64,000 nucleotides of DNA from Balneolaceae bacterium (lineage in GTDB: Bacteria; Bacteroidota; Rhodothermia; Balneolales; Balneolaceae). A program made the position numbers and the translations under genes. The notes under the pieces are model-generated. The model was given only the letters and a program-made list of their open reading frames with translations, ran no database searches and had not been told where the DNA came from. Below, piece by piece: positions 1 to 11,151 of the stretch. Where the stretch lies: assembly GCA_034521495.1 (NCBI GenBank), contig JAXHMK010000021.1:1-64000 (forward strand). The letters run 5' to 3'. Every line of letters begins with the position of its first letter. The stretch's first letter is position 1.

Positions 1-1396
1 ACGATATGGGCTATGGCGATCTCAAAAGCTATAATCAGAATCAAAGATTCCCACTCCAAAGTGTGGATGGCTCAGCAAAAGGTATAAGATTTATGGCGAT
101 GCCCGTGCACCCGGAGCGCTGTGCCATCCGTCCAGTTTATGGTTTGTTAGCTGGAAGGTATCCTTTTAGTACGGTGCTTACAAGTGTCTGGCCGAATGAA
201 CCGGTTATTGAAAAAGGAAGGATGACGATTGCTTCGTTGCTGCAATCACAAGGATACAAGACATCTATGGTTGGAAAATGGCATTTGATTCGATCAATGA
301 GTACGCAAGACCGGGCAGACTATACCGGAAATAATGGTAATAACGCAAGCTGCAGCCTATTCGGCAATATGAAGAAGATCACATGCTTTTGCGAGATGAA
401 CCATTTGACCGAGATTCAATTTAGATTTTTGGTATTCGCGCATCGACTGATATCCCGCCTTACTTTTATATACGTGATGACCGTGTGGTGAACCCGCCTC
501 AAATACGGTAGATGATAATTTTAGCGGTGGGATATGGACGGATATCCAGGGTGTTTTCTGGCGAGAGGGCGGCATTGCGCCAAACATGGAATTTGGTGGA
601 TGTTTTGCCCCGTTTTACGGAAGAATCGATCCGGGTTATTGAGAACCACGGTTCTGCAAACTCCAATCAGCCTCTCTTTCTGTATGTTGCGTTCCGGCGC
701 CTCATACTCCCTCAGTGCCAAACCGAGGAATTTGAGGGAGTCAGCGGGGGCGGGATTTATGGCCGACTTTATCGCGATGACTGATGGACGTGAGATATTC
801 TTGCTGAGCTGGAAAACAGAGGTATGGCTGAAGAAACAATGGTGATTTTCACCAGCGATAATGGCCCTGTGTGGTATGATAAGGGATCGAATACGGCCAT
901 GATTCCAGCGGGGGCTTGCGGGGTATGAAGGGTGATGCACATGAAGGCGGGCACCGGATTGCCATTTATAGTTAGATGGCCAGGAGTGGTTGAACCGGGC
1001 ACAGTTACGATGGAGCGATTATCCTTCATGGATATGTTGGCAACTTTTGCTGACATCACGGGCAAAGGCCTTCCAGATAATACAGGGAGGACAGTTTCAG
1101 CATACTTCCTGCTGACTGGCGAACAGCCAGAAACAGAAGCGATTATCCAGTAGTCGTCACGGTTGGTTAACGTAGTTGATCTGTCCAAGACAGAACCTGG
1201 AAACTGATCGATGGGCTGGGTTCGGGAGGTTTTACCTCTCCAGCCTATATCAAGCCGGGTCCCGGTGATCCAAAGGCAACTTTATAACCTTGAAGACTTG
1301 GCTGAGACAAATAATTGTGGCATGATTCTCCTTGAGATTGTTGAACAGTTCAAGGAATTACTCAAACAGAATGATGAAAATGGTCATAGTCGATGA
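1..1396 (+). pseudogene. Decayed S1 sulfatase, cut by the window edge
   Basis: This is the wreck of a formylglycine sulfatase (arylsulfatase type), an exported enzyme that hydrolyses sulfate esters. The reading starts at a D-M-G-Y-G-D-L motif, so the N-terminal leader lies left of the window. The active-site motif A-P-G-A-L-C-H-P-S is readable with the Cys codon at 122-124. The frame then shifts before the G-L-L-A-G-R-Y-P-F segment. G-K-W-H-L lies near 275-290, and P-F-I-V-R-W-P-G-V-V-E-P-G near 960-1000. The C-terminal Q-L-Y-N-L-E-D-L-A-E-T-N-N block ends at the TGA at 1394-1396. At least five frame changes are needed to join these, so no product is expected. Family identity is secure; the subfamily is not. 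Confidence 0.85.
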
Positions 1397-1479
1397 TATA
1401 AAAAATGAGTAAATGGAAAATTTTTAAAGGTTACAACCACTATCTATAGGTAAAAAAATCAAAAATTTAATTTCAAATT

Positions 1480-2852
1480 ATGAGCCAACGAAATAAAAAT
1501 TTCAATGAAGTCTTTTTAAAAAAAATGGGCATCGCTTCAGCTAGTCGTCAGTGTCCCATTAGTGGGCAAAGGCAAAAGTACCTCATATCAGTTCAAGCCC
1601 AGACGCCACCCGGTTAAAAAAATATCCAAACAACCATGTAAACCTGGGCCTTATCGGGGCCGGAGGTATGGGACAGGGTAATATTGCAACTGCCTTGCAA
1701 TATGATGGTTTTAAAATAGTTGCCGCTTGCGATTTGTACGATAGCCGCCTAACCAGGTGCAAGGAAAGATTTGGAGATGATATATTTAGAACCATGGACT
1801 ATCGTGAATTGCTTGACCGGGAGAATGTGGATGCTGTGGTTGTTGGAAGTACTGATCATTGGCACGATCTTCACGCCATCCACGCGTTGGAGAAGGGCAA
1901 GCCGGTCTACTTGGAGAAACCGATAACTCAACTATCAATGGTTCATAGGTGATCGAAACCGAGCAGAGAACAGGAACGCCTTTGATTATCAAAAGCCAAG
2001 TGGACCAGTAGTATTATCTATAGAAAAGTTCGTAGTTTTTATCTTGCCGGTGAAATAGGTGAATTGAACTACGTAGAAGGCTATACGGACCGTTTTACAC
2101 CGAGGGGCATGGCAATACTCCATTCCCACCAATGCGACTACTGAAAACGTGGATTGGGAAACCTTTCGAAAAGATTTGCCCAATATTCCGTTTGGATCCT
2201 AAACATTTCAGATGGAGAAATTATAACGACGATGGCACGGGTGTGTCCGGAGACCTGTTCGTTCATCTATTTTCACGGATTCATATGATTTCGGGTTCGC
2301 TGGGACCAGAAAAAATTTTATGCAACCGGAGGCCTGGTATTCTGGGCAAGATGGGCGGGATGCTGAGGAGGTTGACGGCTCAGGCCTTTTGATTATCCTG
2401 GAGACAGAGGAGTCACCCAGCATTCAGTATGTCACTTAGAGTGAACTTTGCTGATGGATCAGGGGGAGGTTCGAGTATTTCGGCTTGTTGGGCTCAGGAG
2501 GTGAGATGCGATTTAGTGCGAAGAACCTGATGCTAAAGAAAAAGCAAAATGCCTGATGAAGCCAGGTATGAGAATTGATAATTTTAGTGAGGCAACACGA
2601 AAAGAATATGAATAGGTATGATCGCGAAAAATATCCCGAACAAAGAGCCAATATTATTGAACCTGGTGAGATTGTGGAGTATCGGAGCTCCTGCCGGCCA
2701 TAAGAAAACCCGTTTCGATCATTTTACGGAACTTTACAGGGGCTATCCGGGAAGGCCAAAAGTTATTTCAGGATGGAATGTTTGGTTTGCGAGCTGCTGG
2801 GCCGGCACTGCTTGCAAGTGATAGTTTGAGAGAAGGGAAAGCCATCCGCTGA
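1480..2852 (+). pseudogene. Decayed Gfo/Idh/MocA oxidoreductase
   Basis: A broken NAD(P)-dependent sugar oxidoreductase of the Gfo/Idh/MocA family. An ATG at 1480 opens a short leader resembling the Tat-type leaders of this family (F-L-K-K-M-G-I-A-S-A). The Rossmann fold follows in another frame: L-G-L-I-G-A-G-G-M-G-Q-G near 1650, then the D-x-Y/R segment, and a good L-E-K-P-I-T catalytic-lysine motif near 1915. Further pieces with R-W-R-N-Y-N-D and G-V-S-G-D-L-F-V-H-L-F (the metal/substrate-side region of exported members) sit near 2210-2280, and the tail G-L-R-A-A-G-P-A-L-L-A-S ends at a TGA at 2850-2852. Several indels and stops interrupt it. It resembles the intact gene at 12832 in family but is not a close copy. 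Confidence 0.85.
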
Positions 2853-2945
2853 ACGTCACGGTTGAGATGAGAGTCCTCTAAAATAAATTAATATAATAAA
2901 GTAATTAAAAACTTGAATATTATATTCAATAAAAGCAAAAAGACT

Positions 2946-3674
2946 ATGTTTATATATAAAACATCTAAACTATTAATTTTTATAATCGGCCTCCTTTTTT
3001 TGGGAATGTACGCTCTGAAAATAATAATGAGCAAGAAAACACTGATAGTGTCTACGGCGAGTGGATATACTCTTTTGTAACGGCCAGTCAACTGGACGCT
3101 GGCGTGGTTACAACATGGATGCTACGCCAGAGAAATGGAAAGAATCATGAGTGGGGATGATTGGTACTCTCGCCAAGAAGAGGGTTCCAGAGTTAACATC
3201 ATTACAAAAGAAAAATATCAGGATTTTGAATTCAGAGCCGAATATAATATGAGTGAAGGAGGTAACAGCGGCATTTTTCATCATGTGATTGAACAACCAG
3301 GGTTGGCGATACATTGGTCGGGGCCGGAGTTGCAACTTTCAGACAACGAGGCTTTTCCCCGTAATCCAACGCTTCTCAGTTGTCTTCACCACTATATGAT
3401 TTGGAAACCAGCCGTCCCACAAAATACTCGTCCGGCTGGTGAAATGGGCTGCAACAAAAATCATTTCCAATGGCCCATTTATGGAATATTGGCAAAACGG
3501 TGAAAAAGTTATTGAATTTGAACGATGGTCTGTTGGGTGGTTCGAAATGGTTCGTGACACCAAATTCGAATGTCACACATCTCCCGCGAACTGTCCCTGA
3601 AGGTCATATCTGGGTCGCAAGATCATGGAGATAAGGTGAAATTCAGAAATATTCGCGTTCGAGAATTGAATTGA
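2946..3674 (+). pseudogene. Decayed DUF1080 (3-keto-disaccharide hydrolase-like) protein
   Basis: A remnant of a secreted DUF1080 protein, a concanavalin-like family whose characterised members act on 3-keto-glycosides. The ATG at 2946 opens a hydrophobic leader. After a frame change, the family core is readable from 3135: I-I-T-K-E-K-Y-Q-D-F-E-F, then the hallmark S-E-G-G-N-S-G-I-F-H-H-V-I-E, then G-P-E-L-Q-L-S-D-N-E. The tail K-F-R-N-I-R-V-R-E-L-N ends at the TGA at 3672-3674. At least three frameshifts separate the blocks. It follows the decayed Gfo/Idh gene by about 90 bases; the two families commonly sit together and could have formed an oxidise-then-cleave pair. No product is expected now. 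Confidence 0.85.
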
Positions 3675-4071
3675 AAGGCATTCGATCTAACATTTTAAAA
3701 AAAAACTGCAATTTGCATCAATATTAGGTATACATAAACATTTAATCGTATTAGATAAAAGCAAGTACAGAGAAATGTACTGGGTTTGATATTTTTATTA
3801 TCTGCGTGTAATCACAAAAAATAATCACATTGGGTGGGTCGAGCGCCACTCCTAGCCACGAAAATATAGCACTTTCAGAAGGCTAGTGAGTTGGGATGGA
3901 CGCAAATTGATTGAACCGTGTGATAATCAGAAGTAAACTGATGATGATCTTTGATCCTCAATTTTATTATTCAAGAAATGATCGAAAAATAAACCTCAGA
4001 ATACGTCTTGACTGTAAAAAAGCTATGCCCTCTGGTTACTCAAGTAACAAAATATCTAAATATATCCATAG
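3675..4071. other. Non-coding gap with no recognisable gene
   Basis: An A/T-rich stretch of about 400 bases between two pseudogenes. No ORF of convincing length, RNA gene or strong hairpin was seen. It probably held the promoter region of the next sulfatase gene before decay. Confidence 0.5.
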
Positions 4072-5930
4072 ATAAAAATCAGTGATATCTTACGTAAAAA
4101 ATATATTCTATTGTTTCATTTTTGGATATTTGTCCTATTAATCAATATTAATTGTGTGGATGGCCGTAAATCTTTTCAAAATGATTCCACGATTTCAAAA
4201 CCTAACGTCATATTGGTGATGACTGATGATCAAGGCTGATGCGATTTTGGTATTAAAGGAAACAATGTGATAAAAACCCCTCACCTTGATCTTTTGGCTA
4301 AAAACAGTGCATCGCTAACTGATTTTTACGTGCACCCGGTTTGTTCTCCAACACGTGCAAGCCTTATGACGGGTCGCCATAACTATCGAACCCGCGTTGT
4401 TGATACTTGGCGCGGACGTTCAATGATGGATCCTGATGAGGTTACTATCGCTGATGTATTACAAAATGCGGGCTATCGAACGGGTATATTTGGAAAATGG
4501 CATTTAGGTGATAATTATCCAATGAGGCCGATAGACCAAGGTTTTGATGAAGCATCGGTACATTTTTGGCGGTGGAATTGGCCATGGCATTCCGAACCAA
4601 TTGGCAACGAGCGACGAACATGCGGATCCGCTGCTCTTATCATAACGGTAGATCGGTGCACACACATGGTTATGTCACAGGATGTTATCGGAGACTACAC
4701 CAACCGATTCAGACGCCAAGCCCATGCCGATAACGAACCCTTTTTTGTATATCTGGCTTCAAATGCCCACGCATCTCCCTTACCACGATGTTCCACAAGA
4801 TTGGTACGAATACTACCTTGAACAAGCTGATGAGTTAGCCAAACTGATAATTTCAGAGTCTGATGAAGATGAGTTGAATAATGAACTTGACACAGTAGCG
4901 CGAATCTTTGCAATGATTTCGAATATAGACGATAATGTTGGCCGGGTGATGAAGCAACTTCAGGATTTAGAGATCGCCGATGAAACACTTGTGATTTATC
5001 TGAACGACAACGGTCCTAATACACGTCGTTATGTTGGGCCGTTCCGTGGCATGAAAACTGAAGTTTATGAAGGAGGTATTCGTTCACCTTTGTGGTTTTA
5101 TTGGCCGTCGCGATTAAGTGCCGAGTGTCGGTGGTGATCGCCCTGCGGCGCGTGTGGACCTTATGCCAACGATCAAGGAGCGTGCGGCATTGAAATACCA
5201 GAAGATCTTGAGTTAGATGGCCGAAGTCTGTTACCGTTACTGACCAATGATAATAATGAAGATTGGCCAGAGCGCACAATTACCATCCAGACTCATAGAG
5301 GAGATAACCCTCAACGGTATCATCATTTTATGATTCGTGACGACACTTGGAAATTGGTCAATAACAGCGGGACTTCAATTTTGAAGAACTGCCGGCGTGA
5401 GCCAACAATTCGAGCTGCTCCTCAGCTTGCACCTCTGCGACATCCGGCGAAACTAACGATTTCAGCGGATGAAACGTTGAAATTTTAGAAAGGCTTAAAA
5501 ATGCTTATGATGAATGGTTTGACGACGTCTCCAGTACCCGGCCCTGACAATTTTGTAGCACCCAGAATCATGGTCAGGGCCACCCAGGCGGAGATCCTGA
5601 CCAAGCTCACTCGTCAAGATCTGCAAACAAGGGACAGTACGGCTAAAATCGGCCGCCACCAGGCTATCTGGAAGCTCCAAGTTTCAGAAGTCTGGCTTGT
5701 ACGACATCATACGTTACTCATCCATCCGGTAAAGGATGAAGCGGCAAGTCGCTAACAATTTCATTCGGTAATCAGAAATTGACTCGGAATATAAGTCCGC
5801 GTGCTGATGTATCTTTTTTCTTACGCAATGTTTACCTGGAATCAGGTGGGGCTTATTTGATTTAAGTGTGGAACTGAACACCAATAATGGTGAAGCAGAT
5901 ACCACCGCATCAGGTAATTCTCACCCGTAG
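4072..5930 (+). pseudogene. Decayed S1 sulfatase with C-terminal accessory region
   Basis: Remains of an exported formylglycine sulfatase. No ATG survives upstream of the hydrophobic leader (about 4090-4160). The N-terminal motif reads K-P-N-V-I-L-V-M-T-D-D-Q-G and is followed at once by an in-frame TGA where Trp-Gly is usual. The catalytic motif V-C-S-P-T-R-A is intact near 4335-4355, as are G-I-F-G-K-W-H-L-G near 4485 and N-D-N-G-P-N near 5005. Frame changes occur near 4660-4690 and 5110 and repeatedly after 5330. The tail near 5500-5700 still matches a sulfatase C-terminal extension (Y-D-E-W-F-D-D-V-S-S in mixed frames, then L-T-R-Q-D-L and a propeller or Ig-like start). The exact end is uncertain; reading could be extended to about 6000. 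The nearest intact relative in the window by motif is the gene at 23431. Confidence 0.85.
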
Positions 5931-6034
5931 CGATGACTAATAAACGTTTCCAGGTGCTCACTGGTTCGTGGATCTTGTACTCTGTTTGAGTTCTGTAACC
6001 TGATTATTCTTAATTCATTTAAAAATTTAAAAAT

Positions 6035-6318
6035 ATGATCTACATGCTAAAAAATACATTATTTCTGACTTTTCCCGTTCCATTTGTTGTAAATCATTAT
6101 TTAGTTGATGCTCCCTCATCTGCCATTCATTGATCATTTCTAAACCATCTCTATAAAACTACAATTTATATCGTTTTAGTGAACAAAAAGTGATTGAAGC
6201 ATTAATAGAGTACTGGTCACAGTATCAGAACGGTGGACTTACAAGACACATTATTGATGAAACTTCTTCAAAAAGAGGGGGCCATTACCTGAGAAGATGC
6301 CAAATTAAAAATGAATGA
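6035..6318 (+). pseudogene. Short unidentified gene remnant
   Basis: An ATG at 6035 opens a short hydrophobic leader-like peptide that stops within about 30 codons. In another frame downstream (6180-6318) is a readable segment containing V-I-E-A-L-I-E-Y-W-S-Q-Y. This is compatible with the C-terminal helix seen at the end of many sulfatases but too short to assign. It may be a gene start joined to a gene end by deletion. The rest of the 5931-6393 gap shows nothing recognisable. Confidence 0.3.
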
Positions 6319-6393
6319 GTAAAAGTGAAATGTAATTTCTGCTTATTTATTGCATCACAATAATATATAACGCCGACATTAAATTTGATAGAA

Positions 6394-8914
6394 AATGAAA
6401 CGAAGAACATTTATAAGTAATACTGCGCTTTATCTGCTTCCACTTTTCTTTTACCAACAATAAGTTTCAGCCAGTTTGGAGAAAGGAAAACCCCATTTCA
6501 AGCGATTGAAAGTCACCAGTTGAGTGATTTTGAGGATGAACAAGATGAAAGTCCAATTCTTTTCAAAATAGATCACATACTTATCTGGCAACGCTTAGGA
6601 GAAGAGAATATCCAGAAGACACGGAAATCATCTCGCTTTTGAATGGAGAAATGAAAAATGGGAAGAACAAAATCCGATTACGGCAAAAGAAGGTTCTTAT
6701 GAAGCCATTAGCGCAGATTGCCATTTAGATGGGCAACCAGGGATTGCCTGGACAGAGATTAAGGACAATCAATGGTTAATTAAAGCATCCGTCTATGAAA
6801 AGGGGCAATTTTCTATGCCCTTATTAATAAGTGCCCCGGAAAAGCGATCTATCAACCCGGTAATTAAAGCGGTTGCCGAAAGATTCATTTGTCATTTCTT
6901 GGGAGAGTTTTGAAGAAGGTAAATTCTGTATTTATATAGCAACTTTTTTAGATGGTAATTGGACAGCTCCATTGTTGATTTCTGAAAAAGCCAAAAACAG
7001 CTGTCATCCAGCGATTGAAAAAGACCTGGTAAGGAAATATATACATTGCCTATGATGTGTCTGATGGCCCCCACCGAAATATTGAATTGAAAATAATTAA
7101 TAAGAATTTGGATATTAAAACTGTACCTGTAGCTATAGGCGGAGGTTTTAAAGATCGTGTGAACATTAATGTAAAACCTGCCCTTGCTTTTGATAAGTCT
7201 GGAAAGCTATGGATCTCATGGGAAAACAATCGATTTGCACATCGATTAGAAGATGGTGATAATTATACTGGAGACAGGTGTTGTGCCATGGTTTGTTATC
7301 ATAATGGGAAATTATTAGAGCAAAAAGAAAATGGCAGGTGGCTTTTTAAAGGTAAGAATGATCACTGGCCAAACTTCCAAAAAGATCTTAATGGCAATCT
7401 CTATGTAGTTACTCATTGTGGTGGAGATTTTGAGGGGAATCCATATTGGAAATTCAGGATATCATATCTCGACCCTATTGAAGGATGGTCGAAGCCAATA
7501 ACCCTGCTGGAGACAAAACAAAAAGGGGAATCTATCATCCCTACGATCGCTTTTGATAAATCTTCTGAATCATTCTGGCTGGCATGGAAGAGTGAACAAT
7601 TCAAGAATCGGGATTACGATATTCCAAATAATACTGAAACATTAATCAGGTCAGAGGCGTGGTATGCTAGAGTTGAATCGTTTTCTTCGCCTGAAACTTA
7701 GGAACACAGGATGCAGACCTCAATCTCACTCCAACAATGGTAGAGGAATGCCATCCGGTAGATAAAGATGTTACGACCGTTTCGAGCGGCAGGTCTAAAT
7801 TCAAAAGACCCAGATGTTAACACAAAGGTGAAACTTACTCGCTGCTTATTGGTGAGTTTCATGAGCACTCGGAAAGATCAAGTACGCTGGCCTGCAGGTA
7901 CAGATGGCACTCTTCATGATGATTATCGTTTTGGATTAAGCTCAGAAGGTTAGTGCGGTTGATATGGGCATCACTCGATGAGTGCCTGATTCAGCAAACC
8001 GAAGTGTACTGGAGAAAACATTTTAAGACTAGCTGATTTCTACAATGACAATCCTCACTTTGTCATACCCTCGGACAGTAGAGTGGACGCTTACCAACCG
8101 AGGAGAATTTGAAACAAGTCGGGGTGTTGGTCACAGAAAATATAATTTTTCCGACCACTGAAGAAGCGAAGAAATATATCAGAAATAAAGATGAAATATA
8201 TTCAATAAACAATCCGGAAACAGCGAATGCTCCTAAGTTATGGAAATACATTCATGACAATGATATCAAATGTATCTCTATACCTCATCATCCTGCAGAT
8301 GAAACGCATGCCTGCTGCTGGGAAACCCGAGATGAAGAGATCGAACCCATCGTAGAAATTTTCCAGTGTCGTGGCAATGCTGAATACCGGGGAGCCCCTC
8401 GTATGATCAACGTGGAACGGCACAGGCCTACAGAAAACGACAAAGGATTTATTGATTATGCTTTACGGGAGAAAAAATACAAGCTTGGATTTATAGCGAG
8501 TGGTGACCACAATAGTATTGGTGTAGGGCTTGCATGTATCTGGGTAAAAGAAACTAACAGGAATGGCATGATTTAAAGCAATGAAGGATCGACGTGTATT
8601 TGCTACGACAGGTGATCAAATTGAAATTGATTTTCGATTAAATGAAGCTTTTCAAGGGGAATCCCTTCAAAGTTTTGATATTCCAATGATGGAATATAGA
8701 ATACAAGCTGCTGATGACATTGAAAGGGTGGATATACTTAGAAATAGCAGGATCGTGCGAACATTTAAACCAAAAGAGCCAACTTCAGGTTTTGACGGCG
8801 AATTCGTCTGATCAGAACTTTCAGGAAGAAAAAGGAATCCTTTATTATTACATGCGAATTATTCAGAAAAATGAGCATATTGGCTGGTCCAGTCCAATAT
8901 GGGTTGAATCATAA
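6394..8914 (+). pseudogene. Decayed exported propeller plus DUF3604 (PHP-like) protein
   Basis: The start at 6394 gives a Tat/Sec-like leader (M-K-R-R-T-F-I-S-N-T-A) that meets a stop after about 22 codons; the frame shifts and continues. The first half (about 6480-7700) has repeated W-x-W/S-W-E and A-F-D-K-S blocks typical of a BNR-like beta-propeller; the longest open part is 7057-7701. The second half is a DUF3604 domain, related to PHP-type metallohydrolases: G-E-F-H-E-H-S near 7851-7871, the D-G-T-L-H-D-D-Y-R-F block near 7910, a long open part at 8109-8576 with I-P-H-H-P-A-D and A-S-G-D-H-N-S-I-G, and an ending W-S-S-P-I-W-V typical of the family. About six frameshifts break it. The function of the intact relatives is not established. 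Confidence 0.75.
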
Positions 8915-9257
8915 TAATCAATCTTTTTCGGAAAACATCACTTGGCCTAACTGGATTGGATTTTCTGATGACCGTGTGTTAAACTGGAACAGAATTCTCC
9001 AATTATTATGTGTAGGTGATAATATAAATAATTACTAACAATCGAGAAGAATATGGAACATATCCGTAAATTGGATGACGGTCGTTAAAGAGGCTGTATA
9101 TTCAAAATCGCGGCAAGAGATTGTTCGGAATTTTTAAATTTAAACTTATTTACTAATTCTGTTATTTGAGTGTGATCGATTATATTTAGCGTCAATACAA
9201 ACTCTCGAAATCGAATAGTATATTTTGCTTAAATCCAGAACAAAAATAAATGTTTTC
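8915..9257. other. Gap between pseudogene and sulfatase
   Basis: About 340 A/T-rich bases. A short open stretch near 8935-9035 (I-T-W-P-N-W-I-G-F-S-D-D-R) has no recognised family and may be residue of the preceding gene. It presumably carries the promoter for the sulfatase at 9258, but no site could be assigned with confidence. Confidence 0.4.
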
Positions 9258-10895
9258 ATGAAAATTTTTGCCATAACTTTGTTCACTCTTCTCGGATTTT
9301 ATCCGTTTTCAACTATTGATGCTCAAAACAATGACCAACAAAAACCCAACATCATCGTCATGTACTCCGATGATCACACGGCTCAATCCATCGGAGCTTA
9401 TCAGGATGCGTTGAATTACGGGTTGAAACTGGACCATACGCCGACTCCGAATATCGACCGGCTGGCCGAAGAGGGAATGAGGTTTGATAATGCATTTGTC
9501 ACCAATTCGATCTGTGTTCCTTCCCGGGCGGTGATGCTGAGTGGCATGCACAGTCATAAGACCGGCGTGGTAACCAACATGGAGGCGATGCCGGTGGATC
9601 TGGAAACATTTCCTGTGATCCTCCAACAGAACGGGTATCAGACAGCGATGATTGGAAAGTGGCATCTCAAAAGTGAGCCCCAGGGATTTGATTACTATGA
9701 AGTGCTCTATGGGCAGGGACCCTATTACAATCCCACCATGCGTACCCCAAACGGAGATATCGAGTATCACGGCCATACAACCGGAATTATTACAGACATT
9801 GCCCTGGAATGGCTGCGGCTGGAGCGGGAAAGAGACAAGCCCTTTATGATGATCTATAACCATAAGGCGCCTCATCGCGAGTGGCTTCCGGGTCCGTCTC
9901 TGAACGATTACCAGGACCGGGATATTCCTGAGCCGCCTAATCTTTTTTACGATTACTCAGGGTTGACGACGGCCGCTCATGAGCAGGATATGGAGATCAG
10001 TGAGCTTGGAGGACCTCAGTCGATGAACTGGGGACGGGATTTGAAAGTGCCGCTGCATCCGGAAACGGGAGAACCAAATCCGGGCTGGGAGAGACTGGTG
10101 AATGGGAACAGCCTGAGTGAAGATCAGCTTGAACGTATTACGGAAGCGTATGCTGCCGATAATGAATATTTGTACGAAAATTATGCAGACTGGTCGGAAG
10201 AGGAACGAACCCGGTGGCGATATCAGCGGTATGTGAAAGATTACCTGCGGGTTATTCGTGAAGTGGACAATGAAGTCGGCCGGCTCATGGCCTGGCTGGA
10301 ACGGGAGAATCTGAAAGATAATACCATTGTGATCTATGGCGGAGACCAGGGCTTCTTTTTGGGGGAGAATGGCTGGTTTGATAAGCGATGGATTTACGAA
10401 GAATCATTCAGAATGCCCTTGATTGTTCACTGGCCCGATGGGATTGAACCGGGTTCCGTAAACGAACACCTGGTGCAAAATCTGGATATCGCTCCAACCG
10501 TTTTAGATCTGGCCGGAGTGGATAGACCCGACAGAATGCAGGGAAGGTCGATGGTCCCTTTGTTGAAGGGTGAAAATCCGAATGATTGGCGGGATGCCGT
10601 TTATTATCAATACTATGAAGGCCCGGAGGTGGAAAACGGGTGGCACGCGGTTGCACGTCATTATGGGTTGCGCACCCAACGGTACACGCTTGCACATTTC
10701 CCTGATCATGATGAGTGGGAGTTGTTTGACCTGGAAGAAGATCCCGAGCAGTTAAACAGTGTTTATGGAGATCCTGAGTATGCCGACGTACAAAAGGAAT
10801 TAAAACAAAAGCTGGATGAACTCCAGGAAAAATATGAGGATGATAGCTGGTCGCAGATTACTCCGGGAGTCCCGTATCATGGAAAGAATCAGTAG
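9258..10895 (+). CDS. Secreted S1 sulfatase (N-acetylglucosamine-6-sulfatase-like)
   Basis: An exported sulfatase that hydrolyses sulfate esters with a formylglycine made from Cys86. The ATG at 9258 is chosen over the upstream 9225 TTG because it places a clean Sec leader at residues 1-23, ending A-Q. Metal ligands S-D-D lie at 37-39, the catalytic motif C-V-P-S-R at 86-90, and G-K-W-H-L near 134. The later Y-N-H-K-A-P-H-R and Y-G-G-D-Q-G-F-F-L-G-E segments supply the usual His and metal Asp. The 545-residue length is normal. The pattern around C-V-P-S-R-A and K-A-P-H-R resembles heparan or GlcNAc-6-O-sulfatases (S1_11-like), but the substrate is not proven. The leader is strikingly like that of the different sulfatase at 37902. 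Confidence 0.88.
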   Translation: MKIFAITLFTLLGFYPFSTIDAQNNDQQKPNIIVMYSDDHTAQSIGAYQDALNYGLKLDHTPTPNIDRLAEEGMRFDNAFVTNSICVPSRAVMLSGMHSHKTGVVTNMEAMPVDLETFPVILQQNGYQTAMIGKWHLKSEPQGFDYYEVLYGQGPYYNPTMRTPNGDIEYHGHTTGIITDIALEWLRLERERDKPFMMIYNHKAPHREWLPGPSLNDYQDRDIPEPPNLFYDYSGLTTAAHEQDMEISELGGPQSMNWGRDLKVPLHPETGEPNPGWERLVNGNSLSEDQLERITEAYAADNEYLYENYADWSEEERTRWRYQRYVKDYLRVIREVDNEVGRLMAWLERENLKDNTIVIYGGDQGFFLGENGWFDKRWIYEESFRMPLIVHWPDGIEPGSVNEHLVQNLDIAPTVLDLAGVDRPDRMQGRSMVPLLKGENPNDWRDAVYYQYYEGPEVENGWHAVARHYGLRTQRYTLAHFPDHDEWELFDLEEDPEQLNSVYGDPEYADVQKELKQKLDELQEKYEDDSWSQITPGVPYHGKNQ

Positions 10896-10908
10896 TTGAG
10901 TTGAGAAG

Positions 10909-11053
10909 TATCCCCCTTTGAAGGGGGAAAGCGAACAGAGTGAGCCGGGGGATGACTTTCTAAGTCCAGAATTAACCATATCTTGGGTCATTTTTTCTAG
11001 AATCAAATACAATGTTTTCATCCCCCATTGCCCCCTTCGAAGGGGGACACTCC
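10909..11053. repeat. Paired palindromic repeat A1
   Basis: Two unlike imperfect palindromes facing each other, both built on CCCCCTTTGAAGGGGG. The left arm (10909-10955) carries the AAAGCGAACAGAGTGAGC variant; the right arm (11020-11053) carries the CATTGCCCCCTTCGAAGGGG variant. About 65 unrelated bases separate them. It begins 14 bases after the sulfatase stop codon. Orientation is reversed relative to copies at 17356 and 30788. Confidence 0.85.
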
Positions 11054-11151
11054 TAAAAAAAATCTTACTTCGGACTCATGTTAAAAAGCTTTTTCATTAT
11101 GTTTATGCATCTTAACAGAATATGCCACTTGAATTCCAAACTCTTAATTGT

